The notes: a model not told the origin generated them from the letters alone. 64,000 bases of DNA from M55B112 sp040903745 (GCA_040903745.1 JBBDUV010000072.1:1-64000), one strand, 5' to 3'; shown: positions 8,230 to 18,364, counted from the first letter of the stretch. Translations and numbers: made by a program.

Positions 8230-8781
8230 ATGAGAACATTACTTATAATTTCGATTATTCTTGGTATCTTCTCAACCCTTGTTGGACAGGAAAACTATAT
8301 AACCCGGGATGGATATATCAGGTTTTATTCTCACACTCCCATAGAGGATATTAAAGCTGACAACAACCACGTTGGCAGTATCATTAATCCGGCAACAGGG
8401 GAAATTGTCTTTACACTGAAGATGATCGATTTCAATTTCGAAAAGAAACTGATGCAACGTCATTTTAATGATAAATTTGTGGAATCTGACAAGTTTCCGA
8501 AATCAACATTCAAAGGTTTTATTACCGACAATGATAAAGTGGATTATTCCGTTGCAGGGACCTATCCTGTTGTTGTAGAAGGCGAACTGACAATTCATGG
8601 GGTGACAAGAACTATTCGTACCTCCGGTATCATAGAGGTAATTAGCGCCGGAATAAAGGGCATGTCTGGGTTTATCATAAGACCAGCAGATTATGATATA
8701 AAAATCCCGAAAATAGTAAGGAATAAAATCGCTGAAGAGATGGAGATTACTGTAAAGATGGCATATGAACCTATGGAATGA
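8230..8781 (+). CDS. YceI family periplasmic protein
   Basis: A 183-residue secreted protein with a signal peptide ending near GQEN. The core is typical of YceI, the lipocalin-like isoprenoid-binding fold: SHTPIEDIKADN, MIDFNFEKKLMQRHFNDKFVESDKFPKSTF and VEGELTIHGVTRTI. YceI proteins bind long polyisoprenoids or amide lipids, and some take part in quinone-linked electron transfer or stress. It lies 49 bp after the DUF5777 gene and probably shares its transcript, placing it in the CRP-box redox module. Confidence 0.9.
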   Translation: MRTLLIISIILGIFSTLVGQENYITRDGYIRFYSHTPIEDIKADNNHVGSIINPATGEIVFTLKMIDFNFEKKLMQRHFNDKFVESDKFPKSTFKGFITDNDKVDYSVAGTYPVVVEGELTIHGVTRTIRTSGIIEVISAGIKGMSGFIIRPADYDIKIPKIVRNKIAEEMEITVKMAYEPME

Positions 8782-8906
8782 TTAAGTTATTTTTCCATTG
8801 CTGTGGTACCTAAATAATTCATCATTCAGGTACTCAAAGGCGGAAAACACACACTCTAGTATAAAAAATATTCACATCTAATCATTTTTTATTTCATTGA
8901 TTTTCA

Positions 8907-8914
8907 TATATTTG
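8907..8914 (+). promoter_or_regulatory. Candidate -7 box for the PUL regulator
   Basis: TATATTTG matches the Bacteroidota -7 consensus and ends 23 bp before the start codon at 8938. The -33 region about 20 bp upstream is only a T-run with no clear TTTG, so confidence is moderate. Confidence 0.45.
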
Positions 8915-8937
8915 AGAAATGTGCAATTCCAAATATT

Positions 8938-11862
8938 ATGAATAGGTCCCAATTTCAGTTACCAACCATACTATACATCATTCTACTCATATTTCTGAGC
9001 AGAATACTGACGGCACAGGTAAAGTCGATCGGACTGCCTGATGTTCAAAATTTTACCACAGAAGAGACCCTTGCCGGAAACCAGACCTGGGATATAATAG
9101 AGGATGACAAGGGAAACGTCTACTTTGGAAATAACTCGGGGATTGTAAAGTTCGACGGGGAGGAATGGAGTATTATTCCAATATCCAATGGTTCCATCGT
9201 ACGGTCCCTGGCCATGGGAACAAACGGAAAAATATACGTCGGAGGATATACCGAAATCGGGGTTCTGGAAGAGGACTCCATCGGCAGAACGGTTTACAGG
9301 TGCCTCAACCATCTGATACCTGAAGAATACCTGTCCTTCGATGATGTATGGAGAATTTACCAGACCCGCTATGGTATCATCTTTCAGAGTTTTGAATACC
9401 TGTTTATCTTGAATGGTGAATCTGTCATGGTAATTGAGCCAAAGACCCGTTTTGGATTTTCCTATTACGTAAACAATAATTTTTACATCATTGAAAAGGA
9501 AATTGGACTTAGAGCACTGCAAAACAGTGAGCTGAAAACGATTTCAGGAGATGACCTGTTCAGTGACGATGAGATCCGGTTTATCCTCCCACACCGGTCA
9601 AACGATCTGCTCATTGGATCCTTTTCCAGCGGAATTTATAAACTGAGCAAAAACGCAATCTCCAGATGGGACGTGAAAATTAATGAAATAGCGCTGAAAA
9701 GCAATATTTATAATGCATCTAAAACAGGTGACCAATACGTCTTCGGAACAGTAAAAAACGGGGTATACATTACAGATCTGAATGGAAACCCGATTCAGCA
9801 TATGAACCGCCTGAAAGGACTTCAAAACAATACGGTTCTGTGCCATTACCATGATGCCCGGCATAATATGTGGCTCGGACTTGATAACGGTATAGATTAC
9901 CTGAAAGTCAGCATGCCGCTATCATTCATAAACTACAATTTTAATATCGAAACTGTATATACCTCCATAGTTTTTGATGGCAAACTGTATGTGGGTACAA
10001 ATCAGGGACTATTCACCAAACGTTTGGAAAACCTTTCCGATCCGCAGAATATTGAGTTTGAAATGGTAGACAATACAGAAGGTCAGGTTTGGTCGCTCTT
10101 CATCCATGAAGGTAAACTTTTCTGTGGTCATAATCGGGGAGCTTACCATGTAAAAGGATCGGAAGCCACAAAGATTTCTGAATCAAGGGGTGTGTGGAAT
10201 TTCTTCAAAATGAACGGGGCTGACAAGCTTTTTTTCAGCGGGACATACGATGGTATTATCGTATATGGCATTGATAACTATGGACAATGGGGGCAGATTG
10301 ACAGAATTAAAGGCGTGGATATCTCCTCTAGAAAAATCATTTGCGATCGGTATAACAATATCTGGATTAGTCATGATTACGAAGGGCTGATAAAGGTAAA
10401 GCTGAAGGAAGATTATAAAAATATTGAATCAATCAAAAGATACTTTGGAATTGCAGGATTGAGCGGAATAATGCCCTATTCTTTACATATGGTTGAAGAT
10501 GGGTTCTTTGTCTCCACCTCCAATGGAAACCTTACCTATGACTCAATAAATGATATATTTATACAATCGAAAGAGATCAACGCTTTTTACGCCGATTTGT
10601 CAAAGATTAATTTCCTTAAAATAGATAACCGGGGAAACAGATGGTATGTATCCCAGGGGAAAATGGGGTTTTACAGACTGTTGGAAGATGGAACCTATAC
10701 CAACATTTTTACACCTTTTGAACAGATCAGTAATCTCCTGATTAATAATTATGAGCACATTTACATTCACGATTTCGAAAATATATTCATAGGCTCGCAA
10801 AAAGGTTTGATCCATTACGATCCAACCGTCAGTAAGGATTTTTTCTATCCGTCACAAGCCCATATAAAACAGGTGGATATCTCATCCAGGCATGCTGACT
10901 CGGTTTGGTTATACCGTGGAAACAGGGAAATTGATGAAGCAATCGCCCACAAAATATACACATTGGGATTTGACTGGAACACGCTAAGATTTACTTTCAC
11001 CTGTCCGGACCCTGAGAATACGCATAATATCCAATACAGTTACCGGCTGAAAGGCTTTTCTGATGAGTGGTCGGAATGGACCGGAATCAATACAAAAGAA
11101 TACACAAATTTGCATGATGGAAATTATGTATTCGAAATCAGAGCAAAAAACGTATTCAACAATATTAGTGAATCAGACATACTTGCATTTACAATAGAGA
11201 CTCCCTTTTACAGGTCAAAGACGGCCTATTTTTTATATCTGGGACTAGCGATCATTGTTTTTGCAATTTCATTCATGCTTTTTAAAAGAAGAATAAGAAA
11301 GGTACGGTCATACGAAAAAGAAAAGCACACCTTAGCATTCCAAAAAAAGGAGGAGATCCTGAAGGAAGAGAGATTAATAGCAGAGAGAGAAATTGAACGA
11401 CTTAGGATAGAAAAGCTTGAGACAAACATGAAGTACAAGAATAAGGAACTGGCCAATTCAACCTATCATATTATCAGGAAAAATAAATTCCTGAATGCAC
11501 TAAAACAAGAGTTATCAAATCTTAGCAAAGCAGCGAAAAGCGAATTTGTTGAACAGGAACTAAAGAAGATCAGCAGAAAGATAGACAGGGATATCAACAA
11601 CGAAAAAAACTGGGAAGTATTCGATCGTTATTTTGATGAGGTGCATCAGGAATTCCTCGCCAGGGTGAAAGAAAAGCATCCCGATCTTTCACCAAAAGAA
11701 CTGCGCCTGAGCGCATACCTAAGAATGAACATCTCCACCAAAGAGATTGCACCATTAATGAACATATCGATCCGCGGTGTCGAAATCAGCCGGTACCGGT
11801 TAAGAAAAAAGCTGAACCTTGACCGGGATGATAACCTGACCCAATATTTGATGGAAATTTAG
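8938..11862 (+). CDS. Propeller/Y_Y_Y sensor-regulator with LuxR-type HTH
   Basis: A 974-residue one-component regulator. A signal or membrane start (1-27) is followed by a periplasmic two-bladed propeller sensor (about 30-640) with repeated two-component-propeller motifs such as LAMGTNGKIYVGGYTEIGVL. A Y_Y_Y domain (about 680-755, YSYRLKGFSDEWSEW) and one transmembrane helix (about 762-782) come next. A coiled coil is then followed by a LuxR-like HTH at the end (LSPKELRLSAYLRMN and TKEIAPLMNISIRGVE). No histidine-kinase domain is present, so it differs from hybrid two-component systems. Upstream of susC on the same strand, it is the natural candidate to sense the glycan and activate the locus. 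Confidence 0.88.
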   Translation: MNRSQFQLPTILYIILLIFLSRILTAQVKSIGLPDVQNFTTEETLAGNQTWDIIEDDKGNVYFGNNSGIVKFDGEEWSIIPISNGSIVRSLAMGTNGKIYVGGYTEIGVLEEDSIGRTVYRCLNHLIPEEYLSFDDVWRIYQTRYGIIFQSFEYLFILNGESVMVIEPKTRFGFSYYVNNNFYIIEKEIGLRALQNSELKTISGDDLFSDDEIRFILPHRSNDLLIGSFSSGIYKLSKNAISRWDVKINEIALKSNIYNASKTGDQYVFGTVKNGVYITDLNGNPIQHMNRLKGLQNNTVLCHYHDARHNMWLGLDNGIDYLKVSMPLSFINYNFNIETVYTSIVFDGKLYVGTNQGLFTKRLENLSDPQNIEFEMVDNTEGQVWSLFIHEGKLFCGHNRGAYHVKGSEATKISESRGVWNFFKMNGADKLFFSGTYDGIIVYGIDNYGQWGQIDRIKGVDISSRKIICDRYNNIWISHDYEGLIKVKLKEDYKNIESIKRYFGIAGLSGIMPYSLHMVEDGFFVSTSNGNLTYDSINDIFIQSKEINAFYADLSKINFLKIDNRGNRWYVSQGKMGFYRLLEDGTYTNIFTPFEQISNLLINNYEHIYIHDFENIFIGSQKGLIHYDPTVSKDFFYPSQAHIKQVDISSRHADSVWLYRGNREIDEAIAHKIYTLGFDWNTLRFTFTCPDPENTHNIQYSYRLKGFSDEWSEWTGINTKEYTNLHDGNYVFEIRAKNVFNNISESDILAFTIETPFYRSKTAYFLYLGLAIIVFAISFMLFKRRIRKVRSYEKEKHTLAFQKKEEILKEERLIAEREIERLRIEKLETNMKYKNKELANSTYHIIRKNKFLNALKQELSNLSKAAKSEFVEQELKKISRKIDRDINNEKNWEVFDRYFDEVHQEFLARVKEKHPDLSPKELRLSAYLRMNISTKEIAPLMNISIRGVEISRYRLRKKLNLDRDDNLTQYLMEI

Positions 11863-11946
11863 TCCTACTGTAGACCGCTTCATTTTAAATGTAGTGTTCC
11901 TATTCAGCATCTATTCTTTTAATAAAAAGAAACTTAACCATGTATT

Positions 11947-11988
11947 TGTTGTAGTAATGATGTAGACCATGCAGCGTGTTGTAGTAAT
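11947..11988. promoter_or_regulatory. 12-bp direct repeat upstream of susC
   Basis: TGTTGTAGTAAT occurs at 11947-11958 and again at 11977-11988, exactly 30 bp apart (about three helical turns) and about 100 bp before the SusC start. TGTAGACC also occurs twice (11869 and 11961). Direct repeats on one helix face are what a dimeric LuxR-type regulator would need, and the gene just upstream encodes such a protein. Binding is inferred. Confidence 0.4.
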
Positions 11989-12087
11989 CTTGTTGAGGGC
12001 AATCTTAATTAGATATAGAGATCAATCACCTATCTTGCAATTGATTTTTACAATAGATTCTGAACAGATTAACTAAAACTGTATTGT

Positions 12088-15000
12088 ATGAGAAGAATAA
12101 TCACTCTATTACTGCTTCTAACCGGGAGTATCTCTATGATGGCTCAGCAAAGAACCATTACCGGGGTAGTCTCTGCTTCAGATGCTGATATGGCACTGCC
12201 TGGAGCAACAATTGTTGTCAAAGGAACTTCAGTCGGAACGGTTACAGATGGTGAAGGTAGATTCAGCATCGAGGCAACTTCCGGGGATGTTCTGGTCATT
12301 TCTTTTGTTGGTTACACCACAATTGAGGTCCCGGTGGGTACAGATAGTGAGATAAATGTTTCGCTTGACCCGGATATTGGTCAACTGGATGAAGTGGTTG
12401 TAGTTGGTTATGGTGTTGAGAAAAAAAGTCTTGTAACCGGAGCCATCGCTAAAGTATCTAGTGAAGAAATTGAAAAAACCAATACACTGCGGATTGAACA
12501 GGCCCTTCAGGGAAAAACAGCTGGTGTTTCCATCACCCAGGTTTCCGGTCAACCCGGTTCAGGCTTTACAATCCGTGTAAGGGGTACAGGATCAAACGGA
12601 AACTCTGAGCCAATCTTTATTGTAGACGGATTACGCATGGGAGGCATCGAAAGTATCAATGTGAATGACATTGAGTCTGTCGAAGTTCTGAAAGATGCGG
12701 CTTCTGCAGCAATATACGGGGCCGAAGGGGCAAACGGAGTTGTACTCATTACAACCAAATCCGGATCGTCCGTCGAGCCATCACTCACCTATAAGTATTA
12801 TTACGGCATACAGGAGGTGGCAAATCCGAAATTCGGCGTGATGAACAGTACTGATTATCTTGATTACCGCTGGAGGGCACTACTTTCCGAAGGCCGTGAC
12901 TCATCGCAAATATCAGCCATGCTACCCCTTCCCGGAAATGAAACCTATTCAACCAATTGGTTGGAAGAGGTGATCAATCCCGCCCCTATGTCGGAACATT
13001 TTCTCTCCTACACCGGCGGCAACGAAAAATCGCAATACAGCGCCAGCGGATCATACATGGACCAGGATGGAATTGGCGGGGGTGAAAAAGCAAACTTCAC
13101 AAGACTCACTGCGAGATTCAGCGGCGACCACCAGGTAAAAAAATGGCTTAAAATAGGGCATAAACTGAATTATTCACATTCGAGAAGGACTTCTCTTCCC
13201 GAGAACTCCACTTTCAACAGTTTTATGAATATGTCCATATTGCTGGATCCGCTTACACCAGTTACTGTACCGTACGACAGTATGTATTATATTGGTGCCG
13301 ATTTCAGACCATTGCTTGTCAATGACGGTGCCGGCAATTACTACGGGGTTTCAAGACTGGTCTCCGGAGAGATCTTTAATCCCAAGGCACTACTTGAAGC
13401 ACAACATGGTCAATCCAATACCGACAAACTGTTCGGAAGTATTTTCGCAGATATCGGTCCATTAAAAGGATTAACGTACAGAACCAAGGTGGATTTTGAT
13501 CTTGCCTATGTGAATTTCGATGGCTGGAACCAGAAGAGATATTTCAATTCTGAACAGATCTTTGAGACCAATGGTGTTTACAGGGGATATTCCAAATACC
13601 AGACATTCCAGTGGGGTAACTTCATAAATTATGATCTGACAGCCGGAGAGCACAGCATTCGGTTTCTGGCAGGTACAGAGGCCAATGTATATAAAAACAT
13701 AAATCTCACAGCCTCGGGTACAAATATGATCAGTGAATCGGACGCTTTTGCCTATGTTGGCACAACGCCTGACTCAACCCACATTGCAGGTGACTGGTTC
13801 AATGAGGTACGCAGGTTCTCCTATATCAGCCGGATTTCATACAATTACAAAGAAAAATATATGGCAACTGCCAATTTCCGAACCGATTATTCAACCCTCT
13901 TCGGACCAAATTTCAGGGCAGGTTATTTCCCGTCAGCCTCAATCGGCTGGGTAGTTTCCAGGGAAGACTTCTTTGATTTCCCTTCTATCAGATTTCTCAA
14001 ATTACGTGCAAGCTGGGGGCAGAATGGTTCAACCTCAAACCTCGGTTCATTCGGCTATCTTTCTTTGATTACCGGAGTGTATAATTACACCAATTCGGCA
14101 GGTTCACTGGAACGCGGATCAGAGCCAAGGGCCATCTCCAACCCAAGCCTCAGGTGGGAGGTGAGTGAACAGACTGACATAGGCATAGACATGGGTTTAT
14201 ACAATAATAAACTTTACCTAACAGCTGATTTCTATAGCAAGGTAACCAATGATCTTATCACACAAAGTACATGGGCCACACTTTACGGAAATTATAACAG
14301 CAACATTAACGCTGGAAACATACTGAATCGGGGTGTTGAAATGGAACTTAGCTGGAAGGATAACATTGGATTCCTGAATTACAATATCAGTTTCAATGCA
14401 GCGTATAACTACAATGAAGTAACCAATACCGGGGACCAGGATAAACTCTATGGAGTAACAGTATTTACCGATGATGATAACCTTACCTTTTTCGAAGAGG
14501 GATATCCTGCATGGTATTTCAAAGCGTATAAGACCGATGGAATTTTTCAGACCGAAGAAGAGATCCAAAACTATGTTGGTATGGATGACAGAAGAATTCA
14601 GGCAAACGCAGTACCCGGAGATGTAAAGTTTGTCGATGTAAATCGCGATGGAAAAATATCGCTCGAAGACCGGGTAATGGTTGGTGACCCATACCCAGAT
14701 TGGGTAATGGGGGCAAATCTGTTTGCGGAATACAAAGGTTTGGATTTTACATTGTATATCCAGGGGATGACAGGACTGTCAGTTGTAAATGCATTGAACA
14801 GATCAGACAGGCTTGGAATGAACAAACCGCAATTCTATCACGACATGGCCTGGGATGGTGAAGGATCGACCAATGAATGGTTCAGACCAACTGAAATTGA
14901 CCCGAATGGCAACTTCCGTATGAGTGACCTGCTGGTTGAAGATGCCGATTTCCTGCGAATAAAAACATTGCAAATAGGATACAATTTCGGAAACATCAAA

Positions 15001-15189
15001 TTGTTTGATGACTTTGGATTCAAAGAGGCAAGGGTATATGTCTCCGGTACAAATCTCTTTACTCTTACCAATTATAAAGGTCTGGAGCCTGAAATTGGCG
15101 CAGTGGGAGGACCGGCAGCTATAGGTATCGATTATGGCTTCTATCCATCAGCCAGGGTGTATCAGTTTGGTTTCAGGGTTACATTTTAA
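12088..15189 (+). CDS. SusC/RagA-like TonB-dependent outer-membrane transporter
   Basis: A 1033-residue TonB-dependent receptor of the SusC class. A signal peptide (1-19) is followed by a carboxypeptidase-regulatory-like domain (about 21-95, TGVVSASDADMALPGATIVV). The plug domain begins near DEVVVVGYGVEKKS and includes VRGTGSNGNSEPIFIVDGLR and VEVLKDAASAAIYGAEGANG. A 22-strand barrel then runs to the terminal aromatic VYQFGFRVTF. It should import oligosaccharides with the SusD lipoprotein encoded 20 bp downstream. The GH16, GH158-like and phosphorylase genes further on point to beta-1,3-glucan fragments. Confidence 0.96.
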   Translation: MRRIITLLLLLTGSISMMAQQRTITGVVSASDADMALPGATIVVKGTSVGTVTDGEGRFSIEATSGDVLVISFVGYTTIEVPVGTDSEINVSLDPDIGQLDEVVVVGYGVEKKSLVTGAIAKVSSEEIEKTNTLRIEQALQGKTAGVSITQVSGQPGSGFTIRVRGTGSNGNSEPIFIVDGLRMGGIESINVNDIESVEVLKDAASAAIYGAEGANGVVLITTKSGSSVEPSLTYKYYYGIQEVANPKFGVMNSTDYLDYRWRALLSEGRDSSQISAMLPLPGNETYSTNWLEEVINPAPMSEHFLSYTGGNEKSQYSASGSYMDQDGIGGGEKANFTRLTARFSGDHQVKKWLKIGHKLNYSHSRRTSLPENSTFNSFMNMSILLDPLTPVTVPYDSMYYIGADFRPLLVNDGAGNYYGVSRLVSGEIFNPKALLEAQHGQSNTDKLFGSIFADIGPLKGLTYRTKVDFDLAYVNFDGWNQKRYFNSEQIFETNGVYRGYSKYQTFQWGNFINYDLTAGEHSIRFLAGTEANVYKNINLTASGTNMISESDAFAYVGTTPDSTHIAGDWFNEVRRFSYISRISYNYKEKYMATANFRTDYSTLFGPNFRAGYFPSASIGWVVSREDFFDFPSIRFLKLRASWGQNGSTSNLGSFGYLSLITGVYNYTNSAGSLERGSEPRAISNPSLRWEVSEQTDIGIDMGLYNNKLYLTADFYSKVTNDLITQSTWATLYGNYNSNINAGNILNRGVEMELSWKDNIGFLNYNISFNAAYNYNEVTNTGDQDKLYGVTVFTDDDNLTFFEEGYPAWYFKAYKTDGIFQTEEEIQNYVGMDDRRIQANAVPGDVKFVDVNRDGKISLEDRVMVGDPYPDWVMGANLFAEYKGLDFTLYIQGMTGLSVVNALNRSDRLGMNKPQFYHDMAWDGEGSTNEWFRPTEIDPNGNFRMSDLLVEDADFLRIKTLQIGYNFGNIKLFDDFGFKEARVYVSGTNLFTLTNYKGLEPEIGAVGGPAAIGIDYGFYPSARVYQFGFRVTF

Positions 15190-15209
15190 AACATTAACAG
15201 TCACTGATT

Positions 15210-16790
15210 ATGAAAAGGATAACAAAATCAACAATATATGTGCTTCTTGCTGTCATGATGGGATCCTGTACAGGGGATTTCCTCGAGCTTGAACCACAGG
15301 GACTAAGATTTGAAGAGAATTTTTACTCAGATGTCAATGAGGTATACGAGGGATTGGTTGCCGCCTACGACCTGATCGGACAAAGATATACCGCAAGCTA
15401 TACTTATCACAGTTCCTATCTGATCAGAAACATTGCATCCGATGATGCCAATACAGGTGGAGGAAATGCCCTGGATATGGTCGACTGGCAGGAAATTGAC
15501 GAATTTAACCCCGATCCGACAGCAACCACACTGCTGGCACATTGGTGGAGATCCTATTTCGGTATATACAGGTGCAACCAGATCATTACACGGGTTGATC
15601 CAAATAATACAGCACTACATGTGGTGCCAGCCGATTCGATCATTCTCAGGCAATATGTCTCTGAAGCAAAATTTCTCCGGGCATTTTACTATTTCGAACT
15701 GGTCACTTTCTTTGGTGGAGTGCCCCTGGTAACTGAACTTTTAAACGTCTCAGATGATTATCCGCCACGTGCATCGCTGGAAGATACCTGGTCATTTATC
15801 GAGCAGGACCTGATAGATGTCATAGACCACCTGCCTTTAAAATCGGAACAGGGGTCCCATGAATTACAGCGTGCTTCCAAAGGAGCAGCACAGGCATTCC
15901 TGGGAAAGGCCTATATGTTCCAGGAAAAATATGATGAAGCGGCAATCGTGCTTGAAGAACTGATTGGCAGCACGGAGTACAGGCTTGACTCAAGCTATTC
16001 AGCGATATTTACACCTGATGGTGAATTTGGTCCCGGGTCCATTTTCGAGATCTCCCATTCAGAAGCAAGTCCGGCCGACTGGGTAGCTAATAATTCCAGA
16101 TCGTACGAAGGAAATGTTGATTGCCAGCTAATGGGTGTCAGGGAGTTGTCAGGGTCGCCCACACACAATGCCGGCTGGGGATTCAATAAAGCAGAACCTA
16201 ACCTGGTAAATTTCTTCCTTGCAGAAGGCGACCTGGTGCGTATGGAAACTTCTATCTTTAACATAGATACGCTGAACGCACGACAAGGTGGTGGCCTGTC
16301 CTGGAACAAAGACTACAAATATACTGGTTGGTACTGCAATAAATATGCGCCTAAGAAATCGAACGCGGGCGACGGCGTAGGAGCATCTGAACTGGATTAT
16401 AATGTGAACGAACGGGTGGTCAGGTATGCCGATGTGCTACTGCTGGCAGCCGAGGCACATATGCTGAAAAGTGCTCCGGAAGAGGGTAAAACCCACCAGT
16501 ACATCAATGAAGTACGCGACAGGGCAGGTCTTGCTGACATTGACGCCGGGCTGACAGGCACTGATCTGTTCGATGCACTGGTCATAGAAAGAAGGCTTGA
16601 ACTGGCAATGGAAGGACACAGGTATTTTGACCTGATCAGGTGGGGATTGGCTGGCGATATGCTTGTCAACCAACCAGAAGCACCCTCAAACAATAAAGGC
16701 TCCTTCGAGGTTGGAAAACATGAGTACTTCCCGATACCCTTCCAGGAGATTCAACGATCCGAAGGTGTGCTTGAACAAAATAATTATTAA
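15210..16790 (+). CDS. SusD/RagB-like glycan-binding lipoprotein
   Basis: A 526-residue SusD-family lipoprotein with a signal ending in the lipobox MGSC. Family landmarks are FLELEPQG near the start, the helical TPR-like core (EAKFLRAFYYFELVTFFGGVPLVTE) and the C-terminal ERRLELAMEGHRYFDLIRWG. It is the surface lid that binds glycan over the SusC barrel. It lies 20 bp after susC, the usual operon arrangement. Confidence 0.96.
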   Translation: MKRITKSTIYVLLAVMMGSCTGDFLELEPQGLRFEENFYSDVNEVYEGLVAAYDLIGQRYTASYTYHSSYLIRNIASDDANTGGGNALDMVDWQEIDEFNPDPTATTLLAHWWRSYFGIYRCNQIITRVDPNNTALHVVPADSIILRQYVSEAKFLRAFYYFELVTFFGGVPLVTELLNVSDDYPPRASLEDTWSFIEQDLIDVIDHLPLKSEQGSHELQRASKGAAQAFLGKAYMFQEKYDEAAIVLEELIGSTEYRLDSSYSAIFTPDGEFGPGSIFEISHSEASPADWVANNSRSYEGNVDCQLMGVRELSGSPTHNAGWGFNKAEPNLVNFFLAEGDLVRMETSIFNIDTLNARQGGGLSWNKDYKYTGWYCNKYAPKKSNAGDGVGASELDYNVNERVVRYADVLLLAAEAHMLKSAPEEGKTHQYINEVRDRAGLADIDAGLTGTDLFDALVIERRLELAMEGHRYFDLIRWGLAGDMLVNQPEAPSNNKGSFEVGKHEYFPIPFQEIQRSEGVLEQNNY

Positions 16791-16842
16791 TGTTTCTTAA
16801 ATGTTTAACCAAATATGTTTTATTAATTTAAATTTTATGATT

Positions 16843-17745
16843 ATGAAAAAATTATTACTTAGTACCGCGACTGTAATTTTTGCAGCTGCAATGCTGTATG
16901 GTCAGACAGAAATACTGATCAATGATTTCACAGGAACACTGGATCCTGCGAAAATCTATGGTGACAACTATGACACTGGTCAGGGTGGGGATAACGCCGC
17001 AACAGTGACATTTGAAGACAACATGCTCAGGGCTGACTACTCCTGGTTGAAACCTGACTGGTTCCCAAGAGCAGTTTGGTATTATTTCGATGACTTCGTC
17101 GATATGTCAGATCTTTCAGTTCTTGAACTGAAATTCATGGTCCAGGACAATGACAATGATTCCATTAAAGTGCGATTTGACCTGTTCGGTGAAGGAGAAG
17201 AGGAGCTGAATGACACGATCCGCTCAAACATGGAAACCAACGGAAATCCATGGGAAATAACCGCCGGTAATGGCGTATGGTACACACTGGGATCTGATTT
17301 TGAAGCTGACAACAGGTGGTACTGCACATATTACGGTGGAGGTATACCTGCAACCCGGGTTGACAGCACACAGATTGCCGGATTCCAGGCATTCGCAAAC
17401 TATGGCAACAACGACTTAGCCAGTCAGCCCGGAACACTCTGGATCGATTACATCAAAGTAAGGGATGTGCTAACAGGTATAGAAGAGGTTATTTACGGAA
17501 GAGAAAATGCTTTCGGCGTGGCCCTTTATCCGTCAGTTACTTCAAACGTTCTGAATATCAAAGCTGAAAACCAGATTACCAGGGTCGATATTTTTAATAT
17601 CACCGGAAAGCTGGTCACTTCAATCCAGAACATCAATGAGCGCCGGTTTGAGATCAATGTATCCGAACTCAACCGGGGAATGTATATCACAAACATACAC
17701 AACCAGAAGGGGCAAATTGTATCCAGCAAGTTTATCAGAGAATAA
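16843..17745 (+). CDS. T9SS-sorted surface protein of the PUL (putative glycan-binding)
   Basis: A 300-residue secreted protein with a signal peptide (1-19), a beta-sandwich-like region (about 25-205, rich in Trp and Tyr, ending TLWIDYIKVRD) and a T9SS C-terminal sorting domain (about 225-300, VALYPSVTSNVLNIKA). The sandwich resembles CBM jelly rolls that end in a WIDYIKV strand. Placed right after SusC and SusD, it occupies the SusE/SusF slot and probably binds glycan at the surface. Export through T9SS instead of lipidation is less usual for that slot. The ATG at 16843 is preferred to 16801 because it begins the signal (MKKLLLSTATVIF). Family not recognised. Confidence 0.75.
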   Translation: MKKLLLSTATVIFAAAMLYGQTEILINDFTGTLDPAKIYGDNYDTGQGGDNAATVTFEDNMLRADYSWLKPDWFPRAVWYYFDDFVDMSDLSVLELKFMVQDNDNDSIKVRFDLFGEGEEELNDTIRSNMETNGNPWEITAGNGVWYTLGSDFEADNRWYCTYYGGGIPATRVDSTQIAGFQAFANYGNNDLASQPGTLWIDYIKVRDVLTGIEEVIYGRENAFGVALYPSVTSNVLNIKAENQITRVDIFNITGKLVTSIQNINERRFEINVSELNRGMYITNIHNQKGQIVSSKFIRE

Positions 17746-17768
17746 TAGTTGTTTCTTATAAGCATGAG

Positions 17769-17804
17769 ATGGCCGTTTCAACTTTGAGACGGCCATTTTT
17801 TTTG
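17769..17804 (+). terminator. Rho-independent terminator of the susCD operon
   Basis: ATGGCCGTTTCA, loop ACTT, TGAGACGGCCAT forms a 12-bp stem with one G-U pair and is followed by a run of eight T. It lies 24 bp after the T9SS surface protein stop and closes that transcript. Confidence 0.9.
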
Positions 17805-17939
17805 CATGTAATCAACCACTGGACAAATAGGCTATATCCAAGATTAAAGGCAGTGTGCCATGACTCCGGACGACAGGGAGAGACTTGTATAGCCTTGACA
17901 GAAGCCGAACCGATCGTTTTCAATTTGAAAAAGAAGAAG

Positions 17940-17969
17940 AAGGGGGAAGGACATGCGCCCTCCCCCCTT
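17940..17969 (-). terminator. Hairpin downstream of the small lipoprotein gene
   Basis: A GC-rich interrupted inverted repeat (AGGGGGAAGG... with ...CCTCCCCCCT) lies just beyond the 3' end of the minus-strand lipoprotein gene. On the minus strand it is followed by a pyrimidine-rich TTCTTCTTCTTTTTC run, suitable for termination. The stem has mismatches. Confidence 0.5.
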
Positions 17970-18001
17970 ATTTATATTTTTTCTAATGGGATAGAATACC
18001 T

Positions 18002-18364
18002 CTATTGTTTCAGTAAGATCAACTCAATTGAATCATTGACACTCTTGATATTATCTGTATCGTATACATTCGTTACAGCCAGCTTGGCATAAACAGTATC
18101 GGCATCTCCGGTTACTCTGAATCGTATTTTTCCAACTATATGCTCATAAGGCATCTCCTCGTCACTGAGATCAATTACCGACTTACCATCGTAAAATGTA
18201 ATAAAGTCACCTGCTGCATCAATCGCGAACTTGACCGTATCACGGCTGGGAAATGTAGTCCGGTCTACAGAAAAGGTATAAATTTCAGGATCCGGAACAT
18301 CGGTTTTACTACAACCTACAGCCAGTCCTGCAATAACCAATAAAACAATATAACTTTTTTTCAT
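18002..18364 (-). CDS. Small lipoprotein, unknown function
   Basis: A 120-residue protein with a lipoprotein signal (lipobox AVGC at about 15-18) and a single beta-rich domain (about 25-118, YTFSVDRTTFPSRDTVKFAI). The segment FAIDAAGDFITFYDGK resembles the start of DUF5017-like or PKD-like domains found in Bacteroidota surface lipoproteins, but I cannot assign it firmly. It is transcribed against the susCD operon, with a hairpin between. A dispersed DIWLRRA element lies upstream of its start in the same orientation. Confidence 0.7.
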   Translation of the reverse strand: MKKSYIVLLVIAGLAVGCSKTDVPDPEIYTFSVDRTTFPSRDTVKFAIDAAGDFITFYDGKSVIDLSDEEMPYEHIVGKIRFRVTGDADTVYAKLAVTNVYDTDNIKSVNDSIELILLKQ

